NCBI RefSeq assembly: GCF_002284535.1 | Contig: NZ_NPKH01000020.1 | Coordinates: forward strand, 124,001-188,000 | DNA length: 64,000 bases | Direction: 5' to 3' | Source: Mesorhizobium wenxiniae | GTDB taxonomy: Bacteria; Pseudomonadota; Alphaproteobacteria; Rhizobiales; Rhizobiaceae | In this document: positions 61,889 through 64,000 of the stretch, in pieces | Layout of the letters: each line of letters opens with the position of its first letter | Position numbering within the stretch: position 1 is the first letter of the stretch | The notes under the pieces: model-generated | What the model was told of the DNA's origin: nothing | The model's database searches: none | What the model saw: only the letters and a program-made list of their open reading frames with translations | Program-made: the position numbers and the translations under genes

Positions 61889-63559
61889 CTATGCTGCGGT
61901 GTTTTCCCGCAGCAGACGCTCGGCAGCCGCACGCGCCTCGTCGGTGATGGTCGCCCCGGCAAGCATCCGCGCGATCTCTTCCTGGCGCTCCGCCCGGTCC
62001 ATCTCGGCAATGCCGGTGGCGACACGATCGGCCTCGCCCGATTTGGAGATCAGGAAATGCGTCGCCGCGCGTGCCGCCACTTGCGGCGCGTGCGTAACCG
62101 AAAGCACCTGCACGCGCTTCGACAGCCGCGCCAGCCTTTGGCCGATGGCGTCCGCCACCGCGCCGCCAACGCCGGTGTCGATTTCATCGAAGACCAAGGT
62201 CGGCGCCGAGCCGCGGTCGGCCAGCGCCACCTTCAGCGCCAGCAGGAACCGAGAAAGTTCGCCACCGGAGGCGACCTTCATCATCGGGCCCGGTCTTGTG
62301 CCGGGATTGGTGCGCACCCAGAACTCGACCTGATCGATGCCGTCTTCCATGCGGCTCTCGGCCTCACTTGCGATCTCGACGATGAAGGCTGCCCGTTCGA
62401 GCTTCAGTGCCGGCAGTTCGGCCATCACCGCCTTGGTCAAGCCGATCGCCGCCGCATGGCGAAGCGACGAAAGCTGTGCCGCCGAAATGTCGTAGGTCTC
62501 GCGCGCGGCGGCAGCTTGCTTCTCCAGCCCGTGCAGGCGCTCCTCGCCGGCGTCGAGATCGGCGAGATCGGCGGCCATCGTGTCTCGCAATTGCGCCAGA
62601 TCGTCCACCGCCACGCTGTGCTTGCGTGAGGCGGCGCGCAGCGAAAACAGCCGCTCCTCGGCCTGTTCCAGCCGCCGCGGATCGTATTCGGTGGCGCGAA
62701 GTGCCGCTTCCACCCCCGACTGTGCCGCGTCGAGCGACAGCATCGCCTCATCAAGCGATTTGACCACGTCTTCGAGCAGGCCGGGTGCCTCGGTCACCTT
62801 GCGCTGCAGTCGCCGCAACAGGCTGGCGAGTTGCGGCAAGGGCGAGGACGGGCCCGAGAGCACATCTTGCGCGTCATGGATTTCCGAGGCGATCTTTTCC
62901 GCTCGCATCATCGAGGCACGCAGTTCGGCAAGGTCGGCTTCCTCGCCGGGCTGGGGGTCGAGCTTCGTCAATTCGGCGACCGCGGCGCGCAGATAGTCGG
63001 CCTCGCGGGCGGCCGCTTCCACCTTGGCGCGATGTCGCGAAAATTCCTGCTCGCACGCCCGCCAGTGCCGCCATGCCTCGCCGGTCGCCCGCACAGCGCC
63101 GAGATGACCGCCGAAGCTGTCCAGCAATTCGCGATGGGCGCCGGGATCGACCAGGGCACGCTCGTCATGCTGGCCGTGGATCTCAACCAGCGCGTGACCG
63201 ACGTCGCGCATCAGTGTCACGCTGGAAGGCTGGTCGTTGACGAAGACGCGAGTACGGCCATCCGCCGTCTGCACGCGGCGCAGAATGATGTCGCCATCGT
63301 CCTCGATAGCGTTATCGGCAAGCAGCATGCGGGCAGGATGGTTGCGCGGCACGTCGAACACGGCGATGACCTGGCCCTGTGCCGCGCCATGCCGCACCAG
63401 CGAGGCGTCACCGCGGGCGCCAAGCGCCAGCGACAGCGCGTCCAGCAGGATGGATTTTCCAGCGCCGGTTTCGCCGGTCAGCACCGAAAGACCGGACGAG
63501 AAGTCGATGTCCAGCTTCTCGATCAGAACGATGTCGCGGATCGACAGTCTGGAAAGCAT
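61889..63559 (-). CDS. recN: DNA repair protein RecN
   Basis: A 556-residue SMC-like ATPase for double-strand break repair. The N-terminal Walker A is GETGAGKS at 29-36, the central coiled coil spans about 170-370, and the C-terminal half carries the signature SGGELSRFLLALK, Walker B LVFDEIDTGVGG and a His switch in SVTHAPQVAA. The length is normal for the family. In this genome type it lies between bamD and ligA. Confidence 0.95.
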   Translation of the reverse strand: MLSRLSIRDIVLIEKLDIDFSSGLSVLTGETGAGKSILLDALSLALGARGDASLVRHGAAQGQVIAVFDVPRNHPARMLLADNAIEDDGDIILRRVQTADGRTRVFVNDQPSSVTLMRDVGHALVEIHGQHDERALVDPGAHRELLDSFGGHLGAVRATGEAWRHWRACEQEFSRHRAKVEAAAREADYLRAAVAELTKLDPQPGEEADLAELRASMMRAEKIASEIHDAQDVLSGPSSPLPQLASLLRRLQRKVTEAPGLLEDVVKSLDEAMLSLDAAQSGVEAALRATEYDPRRLEQAEERLFSLRAASRKHSVAVDDLAQLRDTMAADLADLDAGEERLHGLEKQAAAARETYDISAAQLSSLRHAAAIGLTKAVMAELPALKLERAAFIVEIASEAESRMEDGIDQVEFWVRTNPGTRPGPMMKVASGGELSRFLLALKVALADRGSAPTLVFDEIDTGVGGAVADAIGQRLARLSKRVQVLSVTHAPQVAARAATHFLISKSGEADRVATGIAEMDRAERQEEIARMLAGATITDEARAAAERLLRENTAA

Positions 63560-63572
63560 GGTGACGCGCCGC

Positions 63573-64000
63573 TCAGGCGCCGGTGATCAGCTTCCCGGCC
63601 TTGGCGATCCACGAGCCCGCATTCTCGCGCGGCTCGAGCCCACCAGTCTGCAGGAGCTTGTAGGAATCCTTGTACCACACGCTGTCGGGATAGTTGGTGC
63701 CGAGCACAGCCGCGGCAGTCTGCGCTTCCGATGTCAGCCCCATCGCATAATAGGTTTCGGTAAGGCGCGCGAGCGCTTCCTCGACATGGCGCGTGTTGGA
63801 ATAGGTCTCCACCACGACGCGGAACCGCTTGACGGCGGCGATGTATTCACGGCGCTCGAGATAGTAGCGGCCGATCTGCATCTCCTTGCCGGCGAGCTGG
63901 TCGTTGGCGAAGCGGATCTTTTCCTTGGCGTCGTCGACATATTCGGAATCGGGCCAGCGCGTCACCAGATCCTGCATCGTCTGCACGGTCTGACGCGCTT
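63573..64000 (-). CDS. bamD: outer membrane assembly lipoprotein BamD (C-terminal part; truncated by window edge)
   Basis: The last 142 codons. TPR-like helices ([20 protein letters not shown], then [20 protein letters not shown] and the [17 protein letters not shown] repeat) match BamD, the essential lipoprotein of the Bam complex that inserts outer membrane proteins. The N-terminus with its lipobox is outside the window. recN follows 14 bases downstream, the common order in rhizobia. Confidence 0.93.
   Translation of the reverse strand, partial: ARQTVQTMQDLVTRWPDSEYVDDAKEKIRFANDQLAGKEMQIGRYYLERREYIAAVKRFRVVVETYSNTRHVEEALARLTETYYAMGLTSEAQTAAAVLGTNYPDSVWYKDSYKLLQTGGLEPRENAGSWIAKAGKLITGA

Overview
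The window looks like a piece of core chromosome from an alphaproteobacterium of the order Hyphomicrobiales, most likely Mesorhizobium or a close relative. This is inferred from GC-rich coding sequence, a circularly permuted two-piece tmRNA with the tag ANDNYAEARLAA, an alpha-type SspB, the ligA-recN-bamD block that leads into the division cluster, and interspersed palindromic elements with a CGATTTTCGG core of the kind common in rhizobia. No search could be run, so the genus is an inference.

Layout. 1-3640: a truncated membrane-anchored protein, a LysE exporter, and ilvN/ilvI for branched-chain amino acids behind a transcription attenuator with an Ile/Leu/Val-rich leader peptide. 3956-10331: a flavin monooxygenase with an N-terminal NTF2-like domain, a GNAT enzyme, two tiny coupled genes, an XRE-cupin regulator, a divergent HerA-type ATPase with no visible nuclease partner, and a diguanylate cyclase. 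10436-18942: miaA and serB with overlapping divergent 5' ends, a GNAT enzyme, a decayed PIN toxin beside its surviving antitoxin, then degP-DUF2065-hflC-hflK-folA-DUF4424. 19072-24008: cobF, a ModE-like regulator, modABC with two ModE-like palindromes, and thyA. 24173-28709: a DUF2853 gene, ssrA, a frameshifted AAA ATPase remnant, a Bcr/CflA efflux pump with a divergent TetR gene, and the sspB operon.

28716-41044: a 1352-residue AsmA protein with an Ala/Glu/Lys repeat tail, a FAD-linked oxidase, a thioesterase, an Lrp regulator (probable CTG start) divergent from an EamA exporter, a dienelactone hydrolase with a disturbed 5' end, a remnant of a PQQ glucose dehydrogenase, and a UvrD helicase with an unusual insertion. 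41058-47271: a LacI-controlled sugar/polyol ABC transport and oxidation operon. It lies between two copies of the uvrD 3' end; the second copy is fused to a fragment of the neighbouring TMEM175 gene, so the operon appears to have been inserted together with a local duplication. 47948-64000: TMEM175 channel, SDR, iron-permease-like protein, hexapeptide acetyltransferase, CreA, SCO protein, prmA, DUF1127, aminopeptidase P behind a large leader hairpin, a LysR/DJ-1 pair, azlCD, DUF2461, ligA, recN and partial bamD.

Functional links: folA and thyA belong to the same folate/dTMP cycle; ssrA and sspB act together in tagging and degrading stalled nascent chains; hflK, hflC and degP are envelope protein quality control; ligA and recN are DNA repair. 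I saw no rRNA or tRNA gene, CRISPR array, integrase, transposase or prophage gene. Most of the window is ordinary core genome. The parts that best repay a second look are the repeat-flanked sugar operon, the UvrD insertion, the orphan HerA gene, and several regulatory sites readable directly from the sequence.
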